Shown in pieces: positions 5,808 through 13,454 of a DNA stretch of 14,797 nt. Every line of letters begins with the position of its first letter. Position 1 is the first letter of the stretch. The position numbers and the translations under genes were made by a program. The stretch is taken from positions 1-14,797 of the forward strand of contig JBAYMS010000039.1 in NCBI GenBank assembly GCA_041663425.1, read 5' to 3'. The notes below the pieces were generated by a model. That model ran no database searches and was not told the origin of the DNA. It saw only the letters and a list, made by a program, of their open reading frames with translations. The stretch comes from FEN-1322 sp041663425 (GTDB lineage: Bacteria > Omnitrophota > Gorgyraeia > 2-01-FULL-45-10).

Positions 5808-6948
5808 ATGATCGCGGAACTAAAAGAAACAATAAATATATTAGAGGAGAAATTCAGGAACCTCAGAGGTTATCTTTGAGGTAAGCAAAAAATCTGAACA
5901 AATTGCGTCCCTGGAAGATGAAACATCGCAGGAAGGTTTCTGGAACGATGAAATCCGCTCCAAAGAATTATTTAAGAAATTAAAAGAGTTAAAATCTGAT
6001 ATAGAACCGTTCTTAAAGCTCGAAAACGAGTTTAAAGACCTGAAAGATGTAGTTTCTATAGCAGGGCCGGAAGACGCAGCGTCGCTGGAACATTTTAAAA
6101 ATGATCTCTCCGTAATAACGAAAAAGCTGGATGCTCTGGAATTCCGGACGCTTTTAGGAGATGAGGCCGATAGATTTAATGCTTTCTTAAGCGTGAATGC
6201 CGGCGCAGGCGGAACTGAGTCATGTGATTGGGCTGCCATGCTTCTGCGGATGTATGTAAAGTGGGCTGAGTCGAAAGGCTTCGAGATCTCTGTAGTGGAC
6301 CAGCTTTCAGGTGAAGAAGCCGGCATAAAGAACGCGACGATGCTGATAAAAGGCGAATATGCCTACGGTTTTATGAAATCCGAGACAGGTGTTCATCGTC
6401 TCGTGAGAATCTCACCGTTTGATTCAAATAAAAGACGTCACACTTCTTTTGCCTCTATAGATGTGATACCTGAGGTATCTGACGATATACAGCTCGACAT
6501 AAAAGAATCCGATCTGAAGATTGATACATATCGCGCAGGCGGCAAAGGCGGTCAGCATGTCAATAAGACCGATTCCGCGGTGCGCATTACACATATTCCG
6601 TCGGGGATCATTGTGCAGTGCCAGAATGAACGGTCGCAATTTAAGAATAAATCAACGGCCATGAAGATGCTGAAGGCGAAGCTGTATGAGAGAGAACGGA
6701 TGAAAAAGGTGAAAGAGATAGAGAGTGCCTACGACTCCAAGAAAGAGATCGCTTGGGGAAGCCAGATACGGTCTTACGTGCTCCATCCTTATTCAATGGT
6801 GAAGGATCACAGGACAGATCATGAGACCGGTAAGGCCCAGGCTGTCCTGGATGGAGAGATCGACGGATTTATAGAAGCTTATTTAAAGTGGGCCAAGGGC
6901 GAAGGCGTAAAGGGCCCTGCTCAGGATGCGAAAGGCTGGGATAAGTAA
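5808..6948 (+). CDS. prfB: Peptide chain release factor 2 with programmed +1 frameshift
   Basis: RF2 recognises UGA and UAA and triggers peptide release on the ribosome. Frame 0 runs from ATG 5808 for 23 codons to an in-frame TGA at 5877-5879, right after LRGYL, exactly where RF2 genes shift. Skipping T5877 and reading on from 5878 gives an uninterrupted product of about 379 residues. The UGA/UAA-specificity tripeptide SPF falls at residues 202-204 and the peptidyl-transferase GGQ motif at 247-249, within a few positions of E. coli RF2. The N-terminal helical domain (FWND near 44-47) precedes them. A caller that ignores the shift would start at an internal codon such as GTG 6193 and lose about 128 residues. 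The gene is first in the cluster with secA, 5 nt downstream, and carries its own promoter and leader element. Synthesis is expected to be autoregulated through UGA reading. Confidence 0.95.
5866..5880 (+). promoter_or_regulatory. prfB +1 frameshift site
   Basis: GAGG (5866-5869) acts as the internal Shine-Dalgarno-like sequence, followed by TAT and the slippery CTT (5874-5876) before TGA (5877-5879). In E. coli the site is AGGGGG-TAT-CTT-TGAC. Here the stimulator is AGAGGT and the base after the stop is G rather than the usual C. When RF2 is scarce, the CTT tRNA slips to TTT and reading continues at GAG. Confidence 0.93.
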
Positions 6949-6953
6949 ATAAA

Positions 6954-9701
6954 ATGATAAATTATATTCTAAAAAAAATAATAGGCACACAAAATGAGCG
7001 GGCTATACGGCATCTTAAGCCGATAGTTGAACAGATAAATTTGCTCGAGCCGCAAATTTCTAAACTCTCAGACGACGCACTAAAGGCGAAGACGGCTGAA
7101 TTTAAAGCGAAGATAGCTTTAAAACGTAAGGATTACCAGGATGAGCTTAACGGGCTCGAAGAGGCCTTTAAGGATTCAGCATCACCTGCCGAGAAAGAGA
7201 AGATAAAGAAAAAAGCCCGTGATGTAAAAAATAAAATATTTGAAGATGTCCTACCTGAAGCCTTTGCAGTAGTGCGCGAGACGGCAAAGCGCGTTCTTAA
7301 AATGAGGCATTTTGACGTCCAGCTTTTGGGCGGGCTTGTGCTCCATGAAGGCAGGATCGCGGAAATGGCGACGGGTGAAGGTAAGACGCTGGTTGCCACA
7401 CTTCCTGTATATTTGAATGCCCTGACAGGTGAAGGTGTTCACGTCGTTACCGTAAACGATTATCTGGCGAACAGGGACCGCGGCTGGATGGGTCCTGTGT
7501 ATGAGTTCCTTGGGCTTACGATCGGTGTTATACAGCATGACATGGAACCTAGGGCAAGGAAAGAGGCATATGCGTGCGACATAACCTACGGTACCAATAA
7601 CGAGTTCGGATTTGACTATCTGCGCGATAATATGGTTGTTAATATAGAGGATATGGTTCAGCGGCCGCTTAATTACGCGATCGTTGACGAAGTTGACTCC
7701 ATTCTTATAGATGAATCGCGCACACCGCTTATCATATCAGGACCGGCAGAGGAGTCCACAGACAAATATTACACCATAAATAAAATAATACCGCGCCTTA
7801 AGGGTAAAAAGATAACAGATAAAGACGAGATCGATGCTAAATATAAAGGCGTTGATATAGAAAAAGATATAGATTATGTAGTAAACGAAAAGAATCACAC
7901 TGTCAGCCTCACCGAACAGGGTGTTAAGCGCTGTCAGGAATTTATAGGTGTTGAAAATCTCTATGATGATATCCAGTCGGAATGGGCACACCATATAAAT
8001 CAGGCCATAAGGGCTCATGCGCTTTATCAGAAGGATGTGGATTATGTAGTTAAAGACGGCGAGGTGCTCATAGTCGATGAATTCACCGGCAGGCTTATGC
8101 CGGGCAGACGATGGTCCGATGGATTGCACCAGGCTGTAGAGGCAAAGGAAGGCGTTAAGATCGAGCGGGAGAATCAAACGCTCGCTACGATAACGTTCCA
8201 GAATTATTTCAGGATGTATAAGAAGCTGGCGGGTATGACCGGAACGGCAGAGACCGAGGCTGTGGAATTTGGCAAGATCTACGGACTTGATGTTGTCGTT
8301 ATTCCTACTAACAGGCAAATGAAGCGTGCGAATCTTGCAGACGTAATATACAAAACCGAAAGAGAAAAATTTAATGCCGTATGCACTGAAATAGCCGAGC
8401 TATACAAAGTAGGCAGGCCGGTCCTTGTCGGAACTATATCCATAGAAAAGTCGGAACATCTGTCGAGCCTTCTCAAGCGCATGGGGGTGCCCCACCACGT
8501 CCTGAATGCTAAATACCATGAACAGGAAGCGCAGATCATCTCAAAGGCAGGTGCGCCTTACGCGATAACGATCGCAACAAATATGGCTGGGCGCGGTACG
8601 GATATTGTGCTTGGTGAAGGCGTTGCTGAGAAGGGCGGGCTGCACGTTCTTGGTACCGAACGGCATGAGGCGCGGCGTATTGATAACCAGCTGCGCGGAA
8701 GATCGGGCCGTCAGGGTGACCCCGGTTCGAGCAGATTTTATCTCTCGCTCGAAGATGACCTTATGAGGATATTTGGTTCAGACAGGATAAAGATGGTAAT
8801 GGACAGGATGGGTATGGAAGAAGGACAGGATATCCAGCATCCTTTCATTACAAAAGCTATAGAGACTGCCCAGAAGCGTGTTGAGCAGCATAATTTTGAA
8901 GTGCGGAAACACCTCCTCGAATACGACAATGTAATGAACAGGCAGAGGGAAGTTATTTACGATGAGCGCCGTAAAATTTTACAGGGCGCGGATCTTAAAG
9001 AATATATTTATGAGATCATGGAAGAGGTCCTCGACTATGCTCTTGAGACATATCTTAATGACAAGTCCAGTGTGGATATGTGGGACTTTGACGGATTCAG
9101 TCAGTATCTCGATTCGCATTTTTCTGTGAGAACGAATGATATCAAGCTTGATGAGCTTAGAAAACCTGAGATACGGGATGTTGTGCTGGACAGGATGAAG
9201 AAGATTTATGAAGAAAAAGAATCTTCTATGGGTAAAGAGATGGCCAGATACATGGAGAAGATGATACTTTTACAGGTTGTTGATTCGAAATGGAAAGACC
9301 ATCTTTATGCGATGGACAGCCTGAAAGAAGGTATAGGGCTGCGGGCTTATGGTCAGCGCGATCCTTTAGTAGAATATCAGCACGAAGGATATTCGATGTT
9401 CATGGATATGATAGACCGCATAAAAGAGGAAACGCTAGAGTATCTATTTAAGATCAAGACCGTGAAAGAGGAGAAAGAAGCGCCGGTTTTCCGTCCGGAA
9501 CGTCAGCAGCTTTTGCATGAAGAGAAAACCCAATTCCAGGACGTTTCTCTTGCGGGGGCCGCTGAAGGTGCCGCTTCTTACGAAGGACAACTGCCCAAAG
9601 AAAATATTCCTACTTACAAAAGGGAAGAGCCGAAAGTAGGAAGAAACGATCTGTGTCCTTGCGGGAGCGGTAAAAAATATAAAAAATGCTGCGGACAATG
9701 A
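6954..9701 (+). CDS. secA: Protein translocase ATPase SecA
   Basis: SecA is the ATPase motor that pushes preproteins through SecYEG. The 915 residues include Walker A ATGEGKT (139-145), Walker B DEVD (245-248) followed by DESRTPLIISG, the preprotein-crosslinking region, the second nucleotide-binding half with MAGRGTDIVL and RGRSGRQGDPG, the helical scaffold and wing, and a C-terminal zinc motif (Cys901, 903, 912, 913) of the type that binds SecB and lipids. Compared with E. coli SecA there are about 36 extra, highly charged residues around positions 56-94, just before PEAFAVVRE, likely a helical hairpin. The ATG is 5 nt after the prfB stop and without a strong Shine-Dalgarno, so it is probably translated by coupling. 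The gene is single-copy by appearance and essential in most bacteria. Confidence 0.97.
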   Translation: MINYILKKIIGTQNERAIRHLKPIVEQINLLEPQISKLSDDALKAKTAEFKAKIALKRKDYQDELNGLEEAFKDSASPAEKEKIKKKARDVKNKIFEDVLPEAFAVVRETAKRVLKMRHFDVQLLGGLVLHEGRIAEMATGEGKTLVATLPVYLNALTGEGVHVVTVNDYLANRDRGWMGPVYEFLGLTIGVIQHDMEPRARKEAYACDITYGTNNEFGFDYLRDNMVVNIEDMVQRPLNYAIVDEVDSILIDESRTPLIISGPAEESTDKYYTINKIIPRLKGKKITDKDEIDAKYKGVDIEKDIDYVVNEKNHTVSLTEQGVKRCQEFIGVENLYDDIQSEWAHHINQAIRAHALYQKDVDYVVKDGEVLIVDEFTGRLMPGRRWSDGLHQAVEAKEGVKIERENQTLATITFQNYFRMYKKLAGMTGTAETEAVEFGKIYGLDVVVIPTNRQMKRANLADVIYKTEREKFNAVCTEIAELYKVGRPVLVGTISIEKSEHLSSLLKRMGVPHHVLNAKYHEQEAQIISKAGAPYAITIATNMAGRGTDIVLGEGVAEKGGLHVLGTERHEARRIDNQLRGRSGRQGDPGSSRFYLSLEDDLMRIFGSDRIKMVMDRMGMEEGQDIQHPFITKAIETAQKRVEQHNFEVRKHLLEYDNVMNRQREVIYDERRKILQGADLKEYIYEIMEEVLDYALETYLNDKSSVDMWDFDGFSQYLDSHFSVRTNDIKLDELRKPEIRDVVLDRMKKIYEEKESSMGKEMARYMEKMILLQVVDSKWKDHLYAMDSLKEGIGLRAYGQRDPLVEYQHEGYSMFMDMIDRIKEETLEYLFKIKTVKEEKEAPVFRPERQQLLHEEKTQFQDVSLAGAAEGAASYEGQLPKENIPTYKREEPKVGRNDLCPCGSGKKYKKCCGQ

Positions 9702-11233
9702 AACTGAAAATATTTCTTCCTGCGCTTTCAGCGCTGCTTTTAATACTGTCTTTTCCCGACTTCAATTTTGAATTTCTGGCATGGATAGCTTTTGTGCCTC
9801 TATTCTTCGCAATCGAAGGCAAGAAACCTGCCGCGGCATTCATGATTTCTTATTTTTCCGGACTGATATTTTTCTTCGGGACTATCTATTGGCTTATCCA
9901 TGTAACGCTGCCCGGCATGATAATCGTTGTATTTTATCTTGCGCTTTATTTTGGATTGTTCGGCCTTATCTGTAGATCCTGTCTGGAAAAGGCGAAGAGT
10001 TATATTTTACTTTTAGTCATACCTTCTTCATGGGCAGCGCTTGAGCTTATCCGTTCCCACTTTATTACAGGTTTTGGCTGGAATCTATTAGGATATTCCC
10101 AGAGTTTTACTTTGCCGGCCATACAGATAGCAGATCTCGTGGGAGCCTACGGGGTGAGCTTTCTTATAATGCTGGTCAATATCGCGATTTTCCTTACCAT
10201 AAAAGAACTGCGGGAAAAGAATTACTATTTAAAGATCCTTATGATAGCAATATTGGTTGTATTCATCTCTATCTGGTACGGGACAATAAGGGTCAGGAAT
10301 GTATTTACCGGTGAGAAATTTCGGATAGCGGTTGTCCAGGGTAATATAGCGCAAGTGAAAAAATGGGATCCGTCTTTCAGGTCCGATATATTAAATAAAT
10401 ATGAACGTCTTACGCGGGAGGCAGCGCTTAAACATCCCGAGCTGATCATTTGGCCGGAAACATCCGTTCCCGGGTTTATGGAATCTGAACCAGAACTGTT
10501 CGGCAGGGTAAGTGCGCTTGCCAAGGAGATAAAAACACCTCTTCTGGTAGGTGCTCCAAGGGAGGATCCGGAAAAGAAAGACGCGTATTATAACAGTGCC
10601 ATTTTTATTAATGCAGACGGCTTAGTTGGCGGCCGTTACGATAAGAGCCATCTGGTGCCTTTCGGTGAATACGTTCCCTTAAGGGCGCTTCTTTCATTCG
10701 TAGAGAATTTTGCACCGTCACCCATAGGCGATTTCTCCTCCGGGAAAAGTTATACAGTTTTCGATTTTTTTATAAAGCGCACCATAAAAGAAAAAGACCG
10801 CACCCTGCGTCTGGTTAAAAAGATCAGGTTCTCCACTCTTATATGTTTTGAAGACATTTTCCCGGATATTGCCAGGCGTTTTGTGGCAGGCGGAGCAGGG
10901 CTTCTTGTGAATATGACTAATGATGCATGGTTCGGGAAGACGTGTGCGGCGTATCAGCATGCGCAGAGCTCTGTGTTCAGAGCGGTTGAAAACAGGGTGA
11001 ATGTGATACGTGCGGCAAATACCGGTGTCTCGTGTTTTATAGACCAGAGGGGCGAGATAGTAAATGAAGTTGTCGCGGGAAATGAATCTTTGTTTGTGGA
11101 AGGGTATGCGATACAGGATATTGTCATTACAAAGACGCGGACTTTTTATAATGTCTACGGAGATGTGTTTGCGTATATTTGTGTGCTGATAATGCTGGGC
11201 TCTATTTTTATAATATCGGGAGGCAAAAAATGA
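9698..11233 (+). CDS. lnt: Apolipoprotein N-acyltransferase Lnt
   Basis: Lnt adds the third acyl chain to the N-terminal cysteine of lipoproteins in the inner membrane, the last step before Lol sorting. Counting from this ATG (511 residues), about six hydrophobic helices occupy residues 1-200 and a nitrilase-like periplasmic domain follows. The catalytic triad is visible: Glu254 in WPETS, Lys316 in YDKSHLVPFGEY, and Cys383 in LICFED. A final hydrophobic helix lies at about 487-507. The ATG at 9698 forms an ATGA overlap with the secA stop and gives a natural MKLKIFLPALS start; an in-frame ATG at 9686 would add four residues and has no better ribosome-binding site. The stop forms another ATGA overlap with the next gene. 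LptE in this window is a likely substrate. A repeated ATGA arrangement points to tight translational coupling. Confidence 0.93.
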   Translation: MKLKIFLPALSALLLILSFPDFNFEFLAWIAFVPLFFAIEGKKPAAAFMISYFSGLIFFFGTIYWLIHVTLPGMIIVVFYLALYFGLFGLICRSCLEKAKSYILLLVIPSSWAALELIRSHFITGFGWNLLGYSQSFTLPAIQIADLVGAYGVSFLIMLVNIAIFLTIKELREKNYYLKILMIAILVVFISIWYGTIRVRNVFTGEKFRIAVVQGNIAQVKKWDPSFRSDILNKYERLTREAALKHPELIIWPETSVPGFMESEPELFGRVSALAKEIKTPLLVGAPREDPEKKDAYYNSAIFINADGLVGGRYDKSHLVPFGEYVPLRALLSFVENFAPSPIGDFSSGKSYTVFDFFIKRTIKEKDRTLRLVKKIRFSTLICFEDIFPDIARRFVAGGAGLLVNMTNDAWFGKTCAAYQHAQSSVFRAVENRVNVIRAANTGVSCFIDQRGEIVNEVVAGNESLFVEGYAIQDIVITKTRTFYNVYGDVFAYICVLIMLGSIFIISGGKK

Positions 11234-11490
11234 TCCGTTTGATATTAGGAATGGCGGCCGGCACGCTGACTACGATAGCATTCATTCCGCAGGTAGTAAG
11301 GATCTATAAGATGAAAGACGCGAAAGAACTTTCTCTCGCAACCTTTTCCTTATTCTCTCTGGGTGTGTTTTTGTGGCTTGTCTATGGTATAATTATCATG
11401 GAATGGCCGATTATTCTGGCCAATGGAATAACGCTTATACTTATCTGCATGATCATTGCAATGAAAATTAAATATAGCAAAGCGAAATAA
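11230..11490 (+). CDS. SemiSWEET-type PQ-loop small transporter
   Basis: Bacterial SemiSWEETs are three-helix proteins that dimerise to carry sugars. The 86-residue product has three hydrophobic helices, the PQ motif in AFIPQVVRIYK (Pro20, Gln21), and Trp49 and Asn65 at positions matching the substrate-pocket Trp and Asn of characterised SemiSWEETs. The start at 11230 is chosen because GGGAGG (11219-11224) lies six bases before it and because ATGA overlaps the lnt stop; a longer reading from 11179 would sit inside lnt and add a non-hydrophobic tail. It ends 19 nt before the response-regulator gene. Substrate cannot be told from sequence. It may be simply carried in the cluster rather than functionally linked to Lnt. 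Confidence 0.85.
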   Translation: MIRLILGMAAGTLTTIAFIPQVVRIYKMKDAKELSLATFSLFSLGVFLWLVYGIIIMEWPIILANGITLILICMIIAMKIKYSKAK

Positions 11491-11509
11491 ATATAAACAG
11501 GAGTCGAAG

Positions 11510-11896
11510 ATGAGAAAGCTGAAAGTTTTGTTAGTGGACGATGAGCCGGATTTTTTAAAAGTCATGAGCCTTCATATTAATGAGTGGGGTTACAAACTTA
11601 TAACTGCCACAAACGGCAAGGAATGCGTCGATGCTGTAAAGAATGAAAAACCTGATATAGTTATCCTTGATTATGTAATGCCGGATATGGATGGCCTGAA
11701 AGCTTTGGGGCAGATCCGGAAGTACGATAAAAAGTTGCCGGTTATAATGTTTACCGCAAACCCCGATATCAAGTCTATCCAGGGCACAAAAAAGCTGGGC
11801 GTCAGCGCCTATGTGCCGAAATTCTGCCTGTATACTAACGTCCCATCAGCGCTGAAAGACGAGCTGGATAAGGTTGCTAAAGAGCTTGAGCAATAG
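11510..11896 (+). CDS. Receiver-only response regulator
   Basis: A single CheY-like receiver domain of 128 residues with no output domain. The acidic pocket is Asp10-Asp11 (LLVDDEPD), the phosphoacceptor Asp54 (VILDYVMPDMDGL), the switch Thr82 (MFTANP) and Lys104 (YVPK), so phosphorylation is expected to be possible. AGGAG at 11499-11503 gives a good start. It ends the prfB-secA-lnt-SemiSWEET cluster. No histidine kinase is next to it, so its partner and target are unknown; it could relay phosphate or bind a protein, as CheY and Spo0F do. It is not the sigma-54 activator expected for the PEP-CTERM gene to the right because it has no AAA+ or HTH domain. Confidence 0.92.
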   Translation: MRKLKVLLVDDEPDFLKVMSLHINEWGYKLITATNGKECVDAVKNEKPDIVILDYVMPDMDGLKALGQIRKYDKKLPVIMFTANPDIKSIQGTKKLGVSAYVPKFCLYTNVPSALKDELDKVAKELEQ

Positions 11897-11927
11897 GCGC
11901 TCGTCGAAGCTAGATTGTCCCCTAAAT

Positions 11928-11976
11928 TTTTATTAATTTTATACTGTATATTATTTTATACAATAAATTAATAAAA
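11928..11976. repeat. AT-rich nested inverted repeats
   Basis: TTTTATTAATTT (11928-11939) is a perfect reverse complement of AAATTAATAAAA (11965-11976), with 25 nt between. Inside, TATAC (11940-11944), GTATA (11946-11950) and TATAC (11957-11961) allow two competing short pairings, including the 11-nt palindrome TATACTGTATA. All arms are nearly pure A/T. It may mark the end of the upstream cluster or be a protein-binding region before the sigma-54 promoter; it is not a classical terminator. Confidence 0.45.
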
Positions 11977-11988
11977 CAACACACCTGA

Positions 11989-12007
11989 TTTGTCATAGTT
12001 TGTCATA
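11989..12007 (+). promoter_or_regulatory. Candidate activator sites: two TTTGTCATA direct repeats
   Basis: TTTGTCATA occurs at 11989-11997 and again at 11999-12007, an exact 10-bp period that puts both copies on the same DNA face. They lie 56-74 bp upstream of the -24 element of the sigma-54-type promoter, a usual distance range for an enhancer-binding protein. PEP-CTERM genes in some bacteria depend on RpoN and the activator PrsR; whether this is such a site is inference. Confidence 0.45.
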
Positions 12008-12062
12008 CCTTTCGTATCTCTTTTATCCAAAATAGGTTATAGCTAATGAAGTTGGGCAATTC

Positions 12063-12078
12063 TGGCACGGTTTATGCT
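12063..12078 (+). promoter_or_regulatory. Sigma-54 (-24/-12) promoter of the PEP-CTERM gene
   Basis: TGGCACG (12063-12069), four bases, then ATGCT (12074-12078) match the consensus TGGCACR-N4-TTGCW at all but one position. GG (12064-12065) and GC (12076-12077) have the exact spacing required. Transcription should begin near 12088, leaving a leader of about 50 nt to the ATG at 12141. Use of RpoN agrees with known control of PEP-CTERM proteins. Confidence 0.82.
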
Positions 12079-12140
12079 TATCTAATAGTGACTGATATTA
12101 TTTAGCCTAAAGCGTAACTTATAATAGGAGGATATGGGAA

Positions 12141-12938
12141 ATGAAAAAAAGCAGTTTTTTGGTTATAGTTGTATTTTTGTTATCTATATTTGTTAATAAT
12201 GCCAATGCTACGGTCACTGTATTTCAGGATGGTTTGAATGGATACGAAGGCACTCAGGATACATTTGTGAGATATAATACGGATTCTTGTTATGGTAACC
12301 GTTCCACATTTTATTTTTTGGATGGAATAACTAATACCGGAGCTGATAAGGATACCCATATGCTCATTTCTTTTAATATTGGCTCTATCCCTTCAGGTAT
12401 GCAAATAACCTCAGCTACGCTTTCAATGTATAAAGCATATACTACGGTTGACCCACTTGCCTCAGTTTACGAAATAACCAGCGGGCCTTGGTCTGAGGGG
12501 AACAGAAATGGAGGGGCAGAGGAGGGGTCCGTGGATTGGTACCATCGTATCCACGGCGGCGCTACTACTTCTAGTGTTGCCTGGAATTCTCCTGGATTAG
12601 GAGCGGGTACGGATTATGATGCTACAGCATTAGATGAGGAAAATATATCCGGAGCAGGCTGGTATGATTGGGATATAACTTCCGCTGCGCAGGATTGGTA
12701 TGCCGAAGCCGACACTAACTACGGGTTAATTCTTAAAGCAACGGGACAGGCTTTTAATGCAGAAGGAACTAATCTTACCCAAGTATTTTTTACGTCCGAA
12801 TACGGCAGTGGGTATAGCGCGTTAAGACCGAAGTTAACTGTTACCTATGGAGCTGTTCCCGAGCCCGCCACAATGACTCTATTTGGCATTGGCGGTCTGG
12901 CGGCAGCGTTATTAAAACGTAAAAAGAAGCTTTCATAG
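12141..12938 (+). CDS. PEP-CTERM protein with DNRLRE-like domain
   Basis: A secreted 265-residue protein. Residues 1-23 form a signal peptide ending in ANA. Residues about 24-236 look like a DNRLRE (disaggregatase-related, carbohydrate-binding-like) beta-sandwich: FQDGLNGYEGTQDTFV near the start, MLISFNI, ATLSMYKAY, WYDWDITSAAQDWY and a final LRPKLTVTY. The C-terminus is a full PEP-CTERM sorting signal: VPEPAT (239-244), a hydrophobic helix, and the basic tail KRKKK. An exosortase (EpsH/XrtA family), not in the window, would cut at PEP and pass the protein to the surface or extracellular matrix. AGGAGG at 12126-12131 supports the start. It stands alone between a sigma-54 promoter and a terminator, so it is a separately controlled single gene. 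Binding partner unknown; family assignment of the sandwich is from motif recognition. Confidence 0.88.
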   Translation: MKKSSFLVIVVFLLSIFVNNANATVTVFQDGLNGYEGTQDTFVRYNTDSCYGNRSTFYFLDGITNTGADKDTHMLISFNIGSIPSGMQITSATLSMYKAYTTVDPLASVYEITSGPWSEGNRNGGAEEGSVDWYHRIHGGATTSSVAWNSPGLGAGTDYDATALDEENISGAGWYDWDITSAAQDWYAEADTNYGLILKATGQAFNAEGTNLTQVFFTSEYGSGYSALRPKLTVTYGAVPEPATMTLFGIGGLAAALLKRKKKLS

Positions 12939-12960
12939 TACTTTTGTAAAATAGTTTTTT

Positions 12961-12992
12961 AGGGCTGAACTTAATCGTTCAGCCCTTTTTTT
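12961..12992 (+). terminator. Rho-independent terminator
   Basis: AGGGCTGAAC (12961-12970) pairs perfectly with GTTCAGCCCT (12977-12986) around TTAATC, followed by seven T (12986-12992). It lies 22 nt after the PEP-CTERM stop. Confidence 0.95.
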
Positions 12993-13410
12993 ATTTATTT
13001 TAGTTTGGCAGGTATGGGTGTATCAGCCCCATAAATTCCTGTCCAGGCTTCTGTAGTTATCCACATACGTAGGGCACCCTTAAGGGTGCCATACGGCTAC
13101 ATCTGTCTGATATCTTGTCAGGCTTACCAAATTCCGGCGGCCCTATTAAAAGGACGTTGTGGACGCAATATGACAATCCTGTTCGAGGTAGAGGCGGCTT
13201 TAAAATGAAATAAGGCAGATATCCGATGCTTTCCGTCGGAGAATGGAGGCGCGGACGGTGAATATTTCACAAGAAATAATGAGATATGTGTAATGTAGCA
13301 ATGGGTGTTAGGATATCAAAAAGGCATTTGCATGGCTTGGATATGTGTGATATACTTCATTTGTGGGAGTAAATAGAAAAAGCGGAGTTTATTTAATTCT
13401 TGTTTTTTTC
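12993..13410. other. Gene-poor, apparently decayed intergenic region
   Basis: No open frame of convincing length is seen here. It holds an 18-bp palindrome (13073-13090) and, on the minus strand at 13123-13161, a short reading HNVLLIGPPEFGK that resembles a P-loop ATPase Walker A with the usual Gly-x-Gly replaced. That frame closes after about 16 more codons, and I see no second motif before or after it. An extended -10-like TGATATACT (13348-13356) with a poor -35 (TTGCAT, 13328-13333) might be a weak promoter. GATATGTGT occurs twice (13283-13291 and 13340-13348). The stretch may contain fragments of old genes or mobile elements; the identity of the P-loop fragment (ComM-like, IstB-like or chance) cannot be settled by eye. 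Confidence 0.4.
13073..13090. repeat. Perfect 18-bp palindrome
   Basis: GGCACCC-TTAA-GGGTGCC is perfectly self-complementary. Its flanks remain partly complementary (CGTAG on the left, ATACGG on the right). It resembles dispersed palindromes of the GGGGCACCC...GGGTGCCCC kind that I recall from many bacterial genomes. No T run follows, so it is not a typical terminator. Confidence 0.6.
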
Positions 13411-13439
13411 TTGACGTTAACAATAACATGGTGTAAACT
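13411..13439 (+). promoter_or_regulatory. Sigma-70-like promoter before an 11-codon ORF
   Basis: TTGACG (13411-13416) and TAAACT (13434-13439) are separated by 17 nt. The -35 matches five of six and the -10 four of six consensus positions. A ribosome-binding GAGGTG follows at 13443-13448. Confidence 0.5.
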
Positions 13440-13454
13440 TACGAGGTGATAATC

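Noticed and set aside
6193..6948. A short RF-like gene starting at GTG 6193
   Set aside because: Upstream frame is open to the frameshift site at 5877 and encodes the RF2 N-terminal domain, so the gene is full-length prfB from 5808.
7737..8318. 193-codon minus-strand ORF inside secA
   Set aside because: It is antisense to a fully conserved secA frame and its translation has no recognisable features or ribosome-binding site.
11179..11229. Upstream start giving a 103-residue transporter
   Set aside because: The added residues come from the lnt coding region. ATG 11230 has GGGAGG and an ATGA overlap and starts directly at the first helix.
12993..13454. tRNA or other known RNA gene
   Set aside because: No cloverleaf arms, T-loop GTTCRA context or CCA-like end could be found on either strand by eye.
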